This document shows positions 9,396 to 20,203 of a DNA stretch of 64,000 nucleotides, piece by piece. The stretch lies in the NCBI GenBank assembly GCA_945271295.1, contig CALYPG010000003.1:62001-126000 (forward strand), read 5' to 3'. The position numbers and the translations under genes are program-made. Numbering within the stretch: the stretch's first letter is position 1; every line of letters begins with the position of its first letter. The notes under the pieces are model-generated. The model saw only the letters and a program-made list of their open reading frames with translations, was not told where the DNA came from and searched no databases. This stretch comes from an uncultured Gilliamella sp. (GTDB lineage: Bacteria; Pseudomonadota; Gammaproteobacteria; Enterobacterales; Orbaceae).

Positions 9396-10166
9396 TTACT
9401 CAAACCAAATCATTGATGCCATTCTTCCAGTGTTATGTTCACGACGGTAGGAGTAAAATTTATCTTGTTCGGTATAAGTACAATAATCACCACCAAAAAT
9501 TTGAGTAATGCCTAGTGCAGTTAAACGTTGTTTAGCAATTAAATACAAATCTGCTAGATATTTTTGTTGTGTTGCATTGATTAATTTAAATGCATTGCTT
9601 GCTTCATTTGCCACCTTTTCAAATTGCTTTTTCACTTCAATGCCAACTTCAAATTTTTTTGCACTAATTGCAGGCCCCATCCATACTATAATGTCAGATG
9701 GTGCACAACTAAATTTGCTTACGGTATTTTCCAAAATGCCATTACATAAGCCTCGCCAACCGGCATGGGCAGCAGCAACTTCATCCCCTTTACTTGAGCA
9801 AAATAATACTGGCATACAATCGGCCGTTAATACCACACTAACTTGTTTAGCTTGGTGAGTATATGAGGCGTCAGCCTCAATAATCGTTTTTTGGTCAAGC
9901 ATACTGTTTGGAAGTTGTAATTTAATAGATGAAATATCAACTACAATAGTACTGTGTGTTTGATTGAGCCAATATGGCTCACTTGGAATTTGTTCAGATT
10001 GAATTATGCGTCTGCGATTCTCAACAACATTAGGGTAACTATCACCCGTTTTACTCCCCATATTTAAACTATCAAATGGTGCAATGCTTACCCCACCTAT
10101 TCTTGTTGTTGTAAAAGCTCGAATATTTTTAGGGGCTGACCAATAAGGGTAAATAGGTTTAATCAT
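9396..10166 (-). CDS. pgeF: Purine nucleoside phosphorylase YfiH/PgeF (laccase-domain fold)
   Basis: This 256-aa protein belongs to the YfiH/DUF152 family, known for zinc-dependent purine nucleoside phosphorylase/adenosine deaminase activity and, in E. coli, for correcting peptidoglycan precursors carrying the wrong first amino acid. Family signatures are present: TTRIGGVS near the start, WLNQTHS, the metal-site region LTADCMPVLFC and AAAHAGWRGLC, and the C-terminal GGDYCTYTE...FYSYRR...GRMASMIW. The ATG at 10166 is preferred over the TTG 12 bp upstream because the encoded N-terminus then aligns with E. coli YfiH. It follows rluD with about 5 bp between the rluD stop and this start, so the pair is probably one operon. 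Confidence 0.93.
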   Translation of the reverse strand: MIKPIYPYWSAPKNIRAFTTTRIGGVSIAPFDSLNMGSKTGDSYPNVVENRRRIIQSEQIPSEPYWLNQTHSTIVVDISSIKLQLPNSMLDQKTIIEADASYTHQAKQVSVVLTADCMPVLFCSSKGDEVAAAHAGWRGLCNGILENTVSKFSCAPSDIIVWMGPAISAKKFEVGIEVKKQFEKVANEASNAFKLINATQQKYLADLYLIAKQRLTALGITQIFGGDYCTYTEQDKFYSYRREHNTGRMASMIWFE

Positions 10167-10171
10167 AATGG

Positions 10172-11146
10172 TTACCAATCTAAATCATCTTTATGCAATT
10201 CCGTATCTTGTTGCAGTGCTTGAATCAGTTTTTGCATATCTTCAGGAATCGGCGCATGCCATTCCATTTGTTCTCCTGTTACAGGGTGAAATAAACGTAA
10301 CATGGTTGCATGTAACGCTTGCCGATCAAAATCACGCAAAGTTTGTATGAAAACTTCGCTAGCTCCTTTAGGTGGTTTTGGGCGACCACCATATAAAGGA
10401 TCACCGACTAAAGGGTGCGCTACATGCGCCAGATGCACACGGATTTGATGAGTTCGTCCTGTTTCTAATCTTAATCGTAAGCGAGTATGTAACCGGTATT
10501 TTTCCATAACCCGATAATGCGTTACAGCCGGTTTACCAGTTGGAAATACTGCCATATGTGTACGCTTAGTTGGATGACGGGTAATGGGTTGATCTATCGT
10601 TCCACCAGCAGTAATAATCCCCATAGCCACCGCTTCATATTCGCGGGTAATCTCTCTTAATTGCAGCGATTCGACTAAATGAGTTTGCGCGGTAATAGTT
10701 TTGGCAACCACCATTAAACCTGTGGTGTCTTTATCTAATCGGTGCACAATTCCAGCACGGGGCACGTGAGCAATTTCAGGATAATAATGTAATAACGCAT
10801 TTAATACGGTGCCATTAGGATTACCAGCTCCCGGGTGTACAACTAAATCACGAGGTTTATTGATCACTAAAATATCATCATCTTCATAAACTATATCGAG
10901 TTTAATATCTTCGGGTTGATGATAAGTTTCTTCTTCTATTTCAGCTGTAATGGTTATTTTTTCACCGCCCAATACTTTTTCTTTCGGTTTATTTACGATA
11001 ATATCATTAACCGATACCTTATCATTAATAATCCAATCTTTAATTCGTGAACGAGAATAATCAGGGAAAAGTTCTGATAATGCTTGATCTAACCGCATTC
11101 CTAATTGGTTTTGTTCAATTTCTGTTGCTAACTTTAACTCGATCAT
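10172..11146 (-). CDS. rluD: 23S rRNA pseudouridine synthase RluD
   Basis: RluD makes pseudouridines in helix 69 of 23S rRNA (positions 1911, 1915 and 1917 in E. coli), needed for normal 50S assembly. The 324-aa protein has an N-terminal S4 RNA-binding domain (about residues 15-75, MRLDQALSELFPDYSRS) and the RsuA/RluA catalytic core with AGIVHRLDKDTTGLMV, where Asp138 is the expected nucleophile. RLRLETGRTHQIRVHLAH and HPLVGDPLYGG complete the active-site motifs. It is divergent from bamD, the same neighbourhood as rluD-yfiH/bamD in E. coli. Confidence 0.97.
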   Translation of the reverse strand: MIELKLATEIEQNQLGMRLDQALSELFPDYSRSRIKDWIINDKVSVNDIIVNKPKEKVLGGEKITITAEIEEETYHQPEDIKLDIVYEDDDILVINKPRDLVVHPGAGNPNGTVLNALLHYYPEIAHVPRAGIVHRLDKDTTGLMVVAKTITAQTHLVESLQLREITREYEAVAMGIITAGGTIDQPITRHPTKRTHMAVFPTGKPAVTHYRVMEKYRLHTRLRLRLETGRTHQIRVHLAHVAHPLVGDPLYGGRPKPPKGASEVFIQTLRDFDRQALHATMLRLFHPVTGEQMEWHAPIPEDMQKLIQALQQDTELHKDDLDW

Positions 11147-11239
11147 GTGTAATTTATCTATTTTAAGCCGTTATGTTTTAGAGTATTATATACTAATCAT
11201 GGCCGTTAATGTTTATTTAAATTTTGGATTGAGAACTGA

Positions 11240-12034
11240 ATGAAATTACGTTTACACTATTTATTAGCTATTGCTTTAAGTGGCACGATAATTGGCTGTA
11301 CTTCTACCAATTCTGATGCAGAAAAGACATCAGAATTTGAACTTCACGCCAAAGTTCAACAAGAGCTTGAAAGTGGTAACATAAAATCCAGTATCACCAT
11401 TTTAGAGGCTATGGATAAAAATTATCCATTTGGACCTTATTCCCAACAAGTACAACTTGATTTAATTTATGCTTATTATAAATCTGGCGATTTACCACTT
11501 GCTATTGCATCTATTGACCGTTTTTTAAAATTGAATCCTACGCATCCTAATATTGATTGGGTGATTTATATGCGTGGCTTGTCTAATATGGCACAAGATG
11601 ATAACACAATACAAGGTTGGTTTAATGTTGATCGTTCAGATCGTGATGCTGATTTTGCCATTGCAGCCTTTAAAGATTTTAATTATTTAGTTACCAGTTT
11701 TCCAACCAGTAGCTATGTAACTGATGCACAAAAACGGCTGATTTTTTTAAAAAATAGGATTTCTCGATATCAATTAAAAGTTGCTCAGTATTACACTAAA
11801 CGTGGTGCTTATGTTGCAGTGATTAATCGAGCTACACAAATGCTTTCTTTATTTCCCGATACTGATTCAACTAAGCAGGCACTCGTGTTAATGCGTAATG
11901 CTTATAACGAATTAGGTTTATTTGAAGAAAAGCAAAAAGTTGATCAAATTATTCAAGCAAATCTTGAAAATATGCCTAAAGAAGAGCAAAGATCTTTCTT
12001 GTCTAAATTCACTAGTATATTCAATGGCAATTAA
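11240..12034 (+). CDS. bamD: Outer-membrane assembly lipoprotein BamD
   Basis: BamD is an essential partner of BamA in inserting beta-barrel proteins into the outer membrane. The 264-aa product has a lipoprotein signal with lipobox at Cys20 (GTIIGC), then TPR-like helices (for example QQVQLDLIYAYYKSGDLPLAIASIDRF..P.HPNIDWVIYMRGL) and the family motif FKDFNYLVTSFPTSSYVTDA. The length is close to the E. coli protein. It is transcribed away from rluD, the conserved arrangement. Confidence 0.95.
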   Translation: MKLRLHYLLAIALSGTIIGCTSTNSDAEKTSEFELHAKVQQELESGNIKSSITILEAMDKNYPFGPYSQQVQLDLIYAYYKSGDLPLAIASIDRFLKLNPTHPNIDWVIYMRGLSNMAQDDNTIQGWFNVDRSDRDADFAIAAFKDFNYLVTSFPTSSYVTDAQKRLIFLKNRISRYQLKVAQYYTKRGAYVAVINRATQMLSLFPDTDSTKQALVLMRNAYNELGLFEEKQKVDQIIQANLENMPKEEQRSFLSKFTSIFNGN

Positions 12035-12044
12035 AAATTGCATA

Positions 12045-12065
12045 ACGGGGGATTCCCCCCCTGGT
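12045..12065 (+). terminator. Possible terminator after bamD
   Basis: Eleven bases after the bamD stop there is a G5-ATT-C5 hairpin (GGGGGATTCCCCCC). The run that follows is not a clean T-tract, so termination here is only possible. The rest of the 215-bp gap to leuS is AT-rich, with nothing else recognised. Confidence 0.35.
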
Positions 12066-12249
12066 TTGCCATCGTAGATTTATTTATATTTACATCATGT
12101 TATCTATTAACTTTTTGATTTAGAATTTAATTTATAGTAAATGAATAATTACATCTCTCCATTCACATATCGTTTGTAAATCGTGTCAATAACCAATACA
12201 ATTAGCAGATTAATTTTATTAGCAATAATAGATAGGACATTAATTCGTC

Positions 12250-14832
12250 ATGCAAGAACAATATCGCCCCGATGAAATCGAAGCCAAAGTGCAAAAAATT
12301 TGGCTTGAAAATAAAACATTTCATGTTACCGAAGATCCTGCCAAACCCAAATATTACTGTTTATCCATGCTACCTTACCCTTCCGGGCGTTTGCACCTTG
12401 GGCATGTTCGTAACTATACTATCGGCGATACCATTTCGCGTTATCAACGCTTAAATGGTAAAAATGTATTGCAACCAATTGGTTGGGATGCTTTTGGATT
12501 ACCTGCTGAAGGCGCAGCGGTAAAAAATAATACTGCACCAGCTAAATGGACCTATGAAAATATTGCTTACATGAAAAAGCAATTGCAACTTTTAGGCTTT
12601 GGTTATGATTGGGATCGTGAAGTTACGACTTGCCGTCCAGAATATTATAAATGGGAACAGTGGTTCTTTACTAAGTTGTATGAAAAAGGGTTGGTATATA
12701 AAAAAACTTCTGCGGTGAACTGGTGCCCTAATGATCAAACTGTCCTTGCCAATGAGCAAGTAGTTGAAGGATGTTGTTGGCGCTGTAATACACCGGTTGA
12801 GCGTAAAGAGATCCCCCAATGGTTTATCAAAATCACTGAATATGCTGAAGAGTTACTTAATGATTTAGATACCCTTGAAAGCTGGCCTGAACAAGTTAAA
12901 ACCATGCAACGTAATTGGATCGGTCGTTCAGAAGGCGTCGAATTTGATTTTGCCGTTGACAATTATCAAGACAAATTGCGTGTTTACACCACTCGTCCTG
13001 ATACATTAATGGGCGTGAGCTTTGTGTCAGTCGCCGCCGAGCATCCTTTAGCACAATTAGCCGCTAAAACTAACCCTAACATAGCTGAATTTGTAGCCGA
13101 ATGTAAGAATACCAAAACTGCCGAAGCTGATATGGCAACCATGGAAAAGAAAGGTATCGCTACTGGTTTTTATGCGATTCATCCACTTACTGGTGATAAA
13201 GTGCCTGTTTGGATCGCTAATTTCGTGTTAATTGAATATGGTACTGGTGCCGTAATGGCTGTGCCGGGTCATGATGAACGTGATTATGAATTTGCAACCA
13301 AATATAATTTACCAATTAAACCGGTTATCTTAACTCAACAAGGTGAAGCACCAGATTTAACTGAGCAAGCTTATACTGAGCATGGTAAATTGTTCAACTC
13401 TGGTGAATTTGATGGCCTTAACTTTGAGCAAGCTTTTAACGCCATTGCCGATAAATTAATTGCGCTTGGAATTGGTCAGCGTAAAGTGAATTATCGCTTG
13501 CGCGATTGGGGAGTATCGCGCCAACGTTATTGGGGTGCACCAATTCCAATGGTGACCTTAGATGATGGCACCACCATCCCTACACCAGAAGATCAAATTC
13601 CGGTGATTTTACCGGAAAATGTGGAAATGAATGGCATAACAAGTCCAATTAAGGCCGACCCTAATTGGGCTAAGACCACCGTTAATGGTCAACCTGCACT
13701 ACGTGAGACCGATACTTTTGATACATTTATGGAATCATCTTGGTATTATGCTCGTTATACCTGTCCACACTATGATAAAGGCATGTTAGATGAGAAAGCG
13801 GCTAATTATTGGCTACCGGTCGATCAGTATGTTGGGGGTATTGAACATGCGATTATGCATTTACTTTACTTTAGATTCTTCCATAAATTGATGCGTGATT
13901 TTGGTTTAGTGAGTTCAGATGAGCCCGCTAAACGTTTATTGTGCCAAGGTATGGTATTAGCTGATGCATTTTATTATACCAGCCCAACCAATGAGCGTAT
14001 TTGGGTATCACCAACCGAAGTTACTATCGAGCGTGATGAAAAAGGTCGTATTGCTAAAGCCATTGATAGTAAAGGCAATGAGTTAGTACACGCCGGTATG
14101 ACTAAAATGTCAAAATCGAAAAATAATGGTATTGACCCGCAAGAAATGGTTGAAAAATATGGGGCTGATACTGTTCGATTATTTATGATGTTTGCCTCAC
14201 CAGCTGATATGACACTTGAATGGCAAGAATCAGGCGTTGAAGGGGCTAACCGCTTTATCAAGCGTGTTTGGCGGTTAGTCTATGAACATACGCAAAAGGG
14301 CAAGGTTAAGACTCTAGATCTATCCCAATTAGATAGTGAGCAAAAATCACTTCGCCGGGAGTTACATAAAACCATTGCTAAAGTGAGTGATGATATTGGC
14401 CGTCGCCAAACCTTTAATACGGCTATTGCAGCAGTGATGGAATTTATGAATCGCTTACAAAAAGCACCACAAAACACTGAGCAAGATCGGGCTTTGATGG
14501 ATGAAGCACTAAATGCAATTGTACGGTTACTTTATCCAATGATGCCTCATGCTTGTTTTATTATGTGGCAAGCTTTAGGTCATAGTGAGTCAATTGACAA
14601 TACGACTTGGCCAATTGCCGACGAATCAGCAATGGTTGAAGATGAAAAACTGATTGTGGTACAAATAAACGGCAAAGTCCGTGGTAAATTTACCGTGCCG
14701 GCTGATGCAGATCAGGATTTTGTCGAAAACCAAGCCAAACAGGAAAATAATATTCAAAAATACTTGAGCGAGGTAACCATTCGCAAAGTCATTTATGTAC
14801 CTGGTAAATTATTGAATTTGGTTGTCGGGTAA
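12250..14832 (+). CDS. leuS: Leucyl-tRNA synthetase
   Basis: Charges tRNA-Leu with leucine. The 860-aa protein is a standard-length bacterial class Ia synthetase. The HIGH signature is at residues 49-52 (HLGH, in [16 protein letters not shown]) and the KMSKS loop near 618 ([12 protein letters not shown]). The zinc-ribbon Cys set is seen as [13 protein letters not shown]...CCWRC. The editing domain shows TTRPDTLMG and the conserved [18 protein letters not shown]. It is followed by lptE-holA-nadD, the same order as in E. coli. Confidence 0.98.
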   Translation: MQEQYRPDEIEAKVQKIWLENKTFHVTEDPAKPKYYCLSMLPYPSGRLHLGHVRNYTIGDTISRYQRLNGKNVLQPIGWDAFGLPAEGAAVKNNTAPAKWTYENIAYMKKQLQLLGFGYDWDREVTTCRPEYYKWEQWFFTKLYEKGLVYKKTSAVNWCPNDQTVLANEQVVEGCCWRCNTPVERKEIPQWFIKITEYAEELLNDLDTLESWPEQVKTMQRNWIGRSEGVEFDFAVDNYQDKLRVYTTRPDTLMGVSFVSVAAEHPLAQLAAKTNPNIAEFVAECKNTKTAEADMATMEKKGIATGFYAIHPLTGDKVPVWIANFVLIEYGTGAVMAVPGHDERDYEFATKYNLPIKPVILTQQGEAPDLTEQAYTEHGKLFNSGEFDGLNFEQAFNAIADKLIALGIGQRKVNYRLRDWGVSRQRYWGAPIPMVTLDDGTTIPTPEDQIPVILPENVEMNGITSPIKADPNWAKTTVNGQPALRETDTFDTFMESSWYYARYTCPHYDKGMLDEKAANYWLPVDQYVGGIEHAIMHLLYFRFFHKLMRDFGLVSSDEPAKRLLCQGMVLADAFYYTSPTNERIWVSPTEVTIERDEKGRIAKAIDSKGNELVHAGMTKMSKSKNNGIDPQEMVEKYGADTVRLFMMFASPADMTLEWQESGVEGANRFIKRVWRLVYEHTQKGKVKTLDLSQLDSEQKSLRRELHKTIAKVSDDIGRRQTFNTAIAAVMEFMNRLQKAPQNTEQDRALMDEALNAIVRLLYPMMPHACFIMWQALGHSESIDNTTWPIADESAMVEDEKLIVVQINGKVRGKFTVPADADQDFVENQAKQENNIQKYLSEVTIRKVIYVPGKLLNLVVG

Positions 14833-14868
14833 TATTGTTGGATAACTAAAAACTAAAAATAGGTGATT

Positions 14869-15369
14869 ATGCTTATGAAAAAATATTTAGCACTACTTAT
14901 GTTATTGACAATATCATTAACAGGCTGTGGTTTTCATCTTCAACACGAACCTGAAGTGCCACCACAATTTAAGACAATGTCTTATATAACTTCAGATCCT
15001 TATGGACGCTTGTCTCGCAATATTAAAGAAATATTAAGAGATAACGAAGTGATATTAGTAGATAATAGTGCTTCTGCTCACTACCCATCATTAAGGGTAG
15101 TGAGTGAAAATCTTGTGCGCAATACCATTTCTCTATTTCAAGATGGTAAAGCTGCTGAATATCAATTAGTATTAGCAGTTCGTGCACAAATGGTGATTGC
15201 AGGACAACAAGTTTATCCAATCAATGTTCGCATATTCCGCAGCTTTTTTAATAATCCATCAGCCGCCTTAGCCAAAACCGCAGAACAAAATTTGATTAAA
15301 GATGAAATGTATAAAGAAGCGGCTAAGCAAATCATTCGTAAATTAAAGTCGGTTAATGCAGTAAATTAA
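14869..15369 (+). CDS. lptE: LPS-assembly lipoprotein LptE
   Basis: LptE plugs the LptD barrel that delivers lipopolysaccharide to the outer leaflet. The 166-aa product has a short signal peptide and lipobox (LTGC, Cys20 from the chosen start), followed by GFHLQ, typical of the family. I chose the ATG at 14869 because AGG (14861-14863) sits 5 bases upstream; a GTG at 14863 and an ATG at 14875 are alternatives. It lies between leuS and holA as in enterobacteria. The sequence is divergent beyond the N-terminus, so the name rests partly on position. Confidence 0.9.
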   Translation: MLMKKYLALLMLLTISLTGCGFHLQHEPEVPPQFKTMSYITSDPYGRLSRNIKEILRDNEVILVDNSASAHYPSLRVVSENLVRNTISLFQDGKAAEYQLVLAVRAQMVIAGQQVYPINVRIFRSFFNNPSAALAKTAEQNLIKDEMYKEAAKQIIRKLKSVNAVN

Positions 15370-15376
15370 AATTGTC

Positions 15377-16375
15377 ATGATAAAAATCAGTGCCGATCAA
15401 ATCACCAATAAATTAGGTGCAGCCTATTATTTGTTAATAGGCAACGATCCTTATTTGCATCATTATGCACTGACACAATTACAAACGTCATTTAAACAAA
15501 CAGGCTTTGATGAGCAGATCAGTTTTAATATTGACAATCAAACTGATTGGACAATTATTTATGATAGCTGTCAGGCTATGAATCTGTTTTCGACCAAAAC
15601 GCTAATTTTTTTAGATTTTAATGATAGTTCTTTAACTACAGCAATAACTGCAAAGCTCAATAGTTTATGCGAAAGATTAACGCCAGATATCGCCTTGGTC
15701 ATTAGCTTAAACAAAATAACGAAAACGCAAGAAAATGCTAATTGGTACAAGATATTATCTGATAAATTAGTTGTCGTAAATTGTTCTATCCCAGATGCAA
15801 TGCAATTTCCACAATGGATCAAAAATTATTTACAACATCAAGCAATAGTAATTGAACCGTCTGCCATAGAACTGCTTTGCTATTATTATGAAGGTAACTT
15901 GTTAGCACTGACGCAAATTATTGAACAGCTAAAATTACTCTATCCTAATACCGAGATTTCATATGACCAAGTTGAAAGTAATATTCATGATTCAGCTGTG
16001 TTTACCCCTTATCATTGGATTGATGCTATGGTGGCTTTTAAAACTAAACGGGCTATACATATTTTGCAGCAATTAAAAATGAATGAGTTTGAAGCATTGA
16101 TTTTATTACGTATTGTCCAACGTGAACTGATTTTAATCATCAATTTGAAAAAAGGATTACAACACAAATCACTAAAACAAGTTTTTGATGAACATAAAAT
16201 CTGGCAAAATAAGCGACAATCTTATTCTGATTATCTTAATCGGTTTGAAATTGAGAAATTATATATTACACTAGCTCAATTAACGGATATAGAAATCAAT
16301 TTGAAAAATAATAGTCAACTACGCATTTGGGACGATCTTGCATCTTTGACTATGCAATTTATGGGATTGAATTAA
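15377..16375 (+). CDS. holA: DNA polymerase III delta subunit
   Basis: HolA opens the beta sliding clamp within the clamp-loader complex. The 332-aa protein has the typical N-terminus (YYLLIGNDPYLHHYALTQL) and the lid/collar region (LLALTQIIEQLKLLYP, LKMNEFEALILLRIVQRELILIINLKKG). The length is about that of E. coli delta. It starts 7 bp after lptE, and its stop overlaps the start of nadD (TAATG), so the three genes are almost certainly co-transcribed. Confidence 0.95.
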   Translation: MIKISADQITNKLGAAYYLLIGNDPYLHHYALTQLQTSFKQTGFDEQISFNIDNQTDWTIIYDSCQAMNLFSTKTLIFLDFNDSSLTTAITAKLNSLCERLTPDIALVISLNKITKTQENANWYKILSDKLVVVNCSIPDAMQFPQWIKNYLQHQAIVIEPSAIELLCYYYEGNLLALTQIIEQLKLLYPNTEISYDQVESNIHDSAVFTPYHWIDAMVAFKTKRAIHILQQLKMNEFEALILLRIVQRELILIINLKKGLQHKSLKQVFDEHKIWQNKRQSYSDYLNRFEIEKLYITLAQLTDIEINLKNNSQLRIWDDLASLTMQFMGLN

Positions 16376-17034
16376 TGTTAACAGCGTTATTTGGTGGGAC
16401 ATTCGATCCAATTCATTATGGACACCTTCTACCTGCCATGGCATTAACTAAAGAAGTGGGATTATCCCAAATTAGTTTACTACCGAATAACATTCCACCG
16501 CATAAGCCGCAACCAGAAGCATCAACAGAGCAACGTTTAGCTATGTTAAAATTAGCGATTGAAGATATGCCACCCGTTTTTTCCATCGATACGCGCGAGA
16601 TTTTCTCAGACAAATTAATGCAACCATCTTATACCATTAATACTTTACAACAATGGCGCATTGAAAATGGCAATAGTGAAGGACTGGCTTTTATTATGGG
16701 GCAAGATTCTTTACTTAGTTTACCAACATGGAATCATTGGCAAACACTTTTAGATTATTGTCACCTGTTAATTTGCCGTCGACCTGGTTATGCTGAAAAA
16801 ACAGATAATGCTGAACTACAATCATGGATTGATGCTCACCAAACCATTAATATTGAAGATCTACACAAAACAGCTAATGGATATATCTATTTTGCTCATA
16901 CTCCTCTAGAAGATATTTCGGCAACGGAAATTAGGGATAATATTAATAATCAACAAAGCTGTAAGGATTTGTTACCCGCTAAAGTTTGGCAGTATATTCA
17001 TACACAAGGACTCTATAGTGCAAAGAAAATGTAG
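16375..17034 (+). CDS. nadD: Nicotinate-nucleotide adenylyltransferase
   Basis: NadD makes deamido-NAD from nicotinate mononucleotide and ATP. The 219-aa protein opens with the nucleotidyltransferase motif FGGTFDPIHYGHL, has PHKPQPEAS for substrate binding, and ends with the ISATEIRDNI (ISxTxxR) motif. The ATG at 16375 overlaps the holA stop. The same frame is open 48 bp further upstream inside holA, but starting there would add residues that precede the conserved strand. Confidence 0.96.
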   Translation: MLTALFGGTFDPIHYGHLLPAMALTKEVGLSQISLLPNNIPPHKPQPEASTEQRLAMLKLAIEDMPPVFSIDTREIFSDKLMQPSYTINTLQQWRIENGNSEGLAFIMGQDSLLSLPTWNHWQTLLDYCHLLICRRPGYAEKTDNAELQSWIDAHQTINIEDLHKTANGYIYFAHTPLEDISATEIRDNINNQQSCKDLLPAKVWQYIHTQGLYSAKKM

Positions 17035-17217
17035 AAAGGGCTTTACATCTGGCACATTTTTCGGCATTATTTCGCCGCTGTAGTTAAATATTCTAAGTTC
17101 AGCAAACCTGTGTTTATGCTCAATATCAGTAAATCTTGTGAAAAAACTACAATGGTTGTATACAATAGCTTTTTAAAATCGATTTTTACTTCATAAGCAT
17201 TAAATTAACCAATTGAG

Positions 17218-17471
<254 letters not shown>

Positions 17472-17547
17472 TAATATCGTTATCAAACTTATTGGTTTTT
17501 ATAATTATTAAACACTTGATTGTTTATTTCTCTCTTGCTTAATAAAA

Positions 17548-17571
17548 CACCGTCGAAATAAATCGACGGTG
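17548..17571. terminator. Bidirectional terminator between infA and lysP
   Basis: A perfect 9-bp stem CACCGTCGA/TCGACGGTG with loop AATAAA, T-rich upstream and TTT downstream, lies between the convergent genes infA and lysP. Its inner core CCGTCGA...TCGACGG recurs in the hairpin after ttcA. Confidence 0.8.
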
Positions 17572-17602
17572 AGAGTTTGGATATTAGTAGAACTTAACTG
17601 TA

Positions 17603-19045
17603 TTATTTTGTTCTTGAAAAATCCATTTGCTCATATTTAACCCATTTTGTCTTTTTCACTATTTTATAAACAAAGTAAATTGTTAAAAATAATGGTAGAC
17701 CAATATAAGTAGCAATGACACCATTCCAATCAATGGTATCTTGTAAAAATGCTTCGTAATTTTGTCCTAGTGTGATGGTTAAACATAGTACAAAAGCAAA
17801 AATAGGACCAAATGGAAAGCAACTTGAACGATATGGCAATTGACTGACATCATGGCCTTGTGCTATATAACCTTTTCTAAAACGATAATGGCTTATGGCA
17901 ATACCGAGCCAAGCAATAAACCCGGTCATACCTGACATATTAAGTAACCACAAGTAAACTTGCTGATCTTTAAACATAGAGGTTAAAAAGCAAAGCATTG
18001 CCACAAAGGTCGTTGCAATAAGCGCAACTCTTGGCACCCCAGATGACGATAATCTTGCAAAGATTTTGGGTGCTTTACCTTCTCTCGCTAACGCATATAA
18101 CATGCGGGTAGAAGCATATAATCCAGAGTTACCAGCCGATAAAACTGATGTCAAAATAACCGCATTCATAATTGCCGCCGCAGATAACAGTCCGGCATGT
18201 TGAAAGACTAAAGTAAATGGGCTGACACTGATATCGGTCTCTTCATTGCGTAATAAATTGGGATCAGTATAAGGAATAATTAAACTTATGACCAAAATAG
18301 CAAAAATATAAAACAATAAAATTCGCCAAAATACTTGTCGCATCGCTTTGGGAATGTTCTTTTCAGGATCTCTGGATTCACCAGCAGCAATACCAATTAA
18401 TTCCGTACCTTGAAATGAAAAACCAACCACCATGGCTACACCAATCATTGAGGCAAACCCGCCAACAAATGGGGCTTCTTCGATTTGCCAGTTTTGCCAA
18501 CCAGCACTTTCACCACCTCGCAAAATACCAATAATCATTAACAATCCAACCGCAATAAAAATGACCACTGTCACCACTTTTATCAATGAAAACCAGAATT
18601 CTGCTTCGCCAAAACCTTTAACAGAAATATAGTTTAAGCCGAAAATAATAGTTAAGAATAACAAACTCCATAACCAACTATAGTTGCCAGCATCAAACCA
18701 ATATGAAATCACCAATTGTGCTGCGACCAAATCTACAGCAACCGTAATTGCCCAGTTGTACCAATAGTTCCAACCGATAGCAAAACCAAACGCTTCATCA
18801 ACATAACGAGCGCCATAAGTTGCAAATGTTCCTGAAACAGGTAAATAAGCTGCAAGCTCACCAAGGCTAGTCATCAAAAAGTAAACCATAATACCAATTA
18901 TGGCATAAGAGAGTAATGCACCACCAGGACCTGCTTGAGCAACCGTTGCTCCTGATGCTACAAATAAGCCAGTACCAATTGAACCGCCAATAGCAATCAT
19001 GGTTAAATGGCGTGCTTTTAAATCGCGTTTTAATTTATTTTTCAT
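17603..19045 (-). CDS. lysP: Lysine-specific permease LysP
   Basis: LysP is an inner-membrane lysine:proton symporter of the amino acid-polyamine-organocation family. The 480-aa protein follows E. coli LysP closely along its length, including LKARHLTMIAIGGSIGTGLF, FGFAIGWNYWYNWAITVAVD, GFSFQGTELIGIAAGES and SVSPFTLVFQHAGLLSAAA. About 12 hydrophobic segments are visible. Its 5' leader (19046-19233) contains a GGAGTA/TACTCC hairpin at 19083-19107 but not a recognisable lysine riboswitch. Confidence 0.93.
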   Translation of the reverse strand: MKNKLKRDLKARHLTMIAIGGSIGTGLFVASGATVAQAGPGGALLSYAIIGIMVYFLMTSLGELAAYLPVSGTFATYGARYVDEAFGFAIGWNYWYNWAITVAVDLVAAQLVISYWFDAGNYSWLWSLLFLTIIFGLNYISVKGFGEAEFWFSLIKVVTVVIFIAVGLLMIIGILRGGESAGWQNWQIEEAPFVGGFASMIGVAMVVGFSFQGTELIGIAAGESRDPEKNIPKAMRQVFWRILLFYIFAILVISLIIPYTDPNLLRNEETDISVSPFTLVFQHAGLLSAAAIMNAVILTSVLSAGNSGLYASTRMLYALAREGKAPKIFARLSSSGVPRVALIATTFVAMLCFLTSMFKDQQVYLWLLNMSGMTGFIAWLGIAISHYRFRKGYIAQGHDVSQLPYRSSCFPFGPIFAFVLCLTITLGQNYEAFLQDTIDWNGVIATYIGLPLFLTIYFVYKIVKKTKWVKYEQMDFSRTK

Positions 19046-19233
19046 AGCTATATTCTTCTTTTGGAAAGAGAGTAAGTTTAATGGAGTACCTATCAGTCAC
19101 TTACTCCACATTAACTGTTAGAACAAGTGAATGAAAATTTGAATAATAAAATGCGTTGAAGTGTATCAAAAAAAAAACTGTGCGAGATAAATAATTCTAA
19201 TAATACCGCGCGTTTGTTAAATATATGCAATAC

Positions 19234-19500
19234 TTAGGCGCTAGTTAGCTGTTCTAATTGAGTTAAATAATTTAAAGCTTGCTGGCGAGTATCGCCACAC
19301 ATGTCATGGCAGGGTTTTAATCGATTACATACTAATGGCCTGGATGAATGCCCAAATAGTCGACATTGAAAGTTGGAATTTAAATGAACACAAGCAATCC
19401 CGGCAGGTTTGCCATTAGGCATATCAGGAATTGCCGATGAAATTGAAGGAGCAATACAACAGGCACCACAATTAGCTCGGCATTGAAACGATTCTGTCAT
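19234..19500 (-). CDS. Small Cys-rich YkgJ/UPF0153-family protein (YeiW-like)
   Basis: This 88-aa protein has the CxxxC-xx-CC pattern near the N-terminus (FQCRANCGACC) and further Cys in ACVHL, CRLFGHSSRPLVC, PCHDMC: the YkgJ/UPF0153 cysteine-cluster family, thought to bind zinc or an Fe-S centre. The biochemical function is unknown. It is divergent from efpL; E. coli yeiW sits near yeiP, so this is probably the yeiW equivalent, though I did not assign the name. Confidence 0.82.
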   Translation of the reverse strand: MTESFQCRANCGACCIAPSISSAIPDMPNGKPAGIACVHLNSNFQCRLFGHSSRPLVCNRLKPCHDMCGDTRQQALNYLTQLEQLTSA

Positions 19501-19616
19501 CTATTTTCCTTAAATTTGAATAGTTTTCGATAAATTAGTGGTGACAATAGCAAGTTAGCGCTAAAATAGCGAGTTAATTTTTAACTCTGTATTAATAATC
19601 AAAAAGTAAGAATATT

Positions 19617-20189
19617 ATGGCTAAAGCAAATGAAATCAAACGTGGTGATGCAGTCACCTATAATGGCAAATTATTGCTAGTTAAAGATATTGACGTCCAA
19701 AGCCCTAGTGCTCGTGGCGCAAGTACCCTTTATAAAATGCGTTTTACTGATGTTAAAACTGGCGGTAAAGTTGAAGAACGCTTTAAAGGTGATGACATTA
19801 TTGAAACCATTGAATTGTTCCGTCGTCCTGTCAGCTTTTCTTACATTGATGGTGATGAATATGTATTTATGGATAATGAAGATTACACCCCATTTATCTT
19901 TAAAAAAGAACAAATCGCCGACGAACTCCTGTTTATTCCTGAAGGGGGAATGGATGGGATTCAAGTTTTAATGGCTGATGGTGAAGTCATCGCTTTAGAA
20001 CTTCCACAAACGGTTGATCTTGAAATTGTGGAAACCTCACCAAGTATTAAAGGTGCCTCGGCCAGTGCTCGTACCAAACCGGCAACCTTATCAACTGGCT
20101 TGGTGATCCAAGTTCCTGAATATATCGATAATAACGAAAAAGTTAAAATTCATATTGCTGAACGCCGCTATATGGGCCGTAGTGAGTAA
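19617..20189 (+). CDS. efpL: Elongation factor P-like protein EfpL (YeiP)
   Basis: EfpL is a paralogue of EF-P that helps ribosomes through proline-containing and other difficult motifs. The 190-aa protein has the three-domain EF-P layout. The tip loop reads [16 protein letters not shown]: Arg33 sits where EF-P carries its modified Lys, and the loop is longer than in EF-P, which identifies EfpL rather than EF-P. The C-terminal signature VQVPEYI (here [15 protein letters not shown]) is present. It ends 14 bp before ttcA. Confidence 0.95.
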   Translation: MAKANEIKRGDAVTYNGKLLLVKDIDVQSPSARGASTLYKMRFTDVKTGGKVEERFKGDDIIETIELFRRPVSFSYIDGDEYVFMDNEDYTPFIFKKEQIADELLFIPEGGMDGIQVLMADGEVIALELPQTVDLEIVETSPSIKGASASARTKPATLSTGLVIQVPEYIDNNEKVKIHIAERRYMGRSE

Positions 20190-20203
20190 CCAATTAATTA
20201 CTG

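Noticed and set aside
9508-9858. A 116-codon frame opposite pgeF
   Set aside because: It is the shadow of a well-identified gene, with biased Ser/Leu/Cys composition typical of antisense frames.
19046-19233. Possible lysine riboswitch before lysP
   Set aside because: Only one short hairpin (GGAGTA/TACTCC) is present; the conserved multi-helix core and its sequence motifs were not found in 188 bp.
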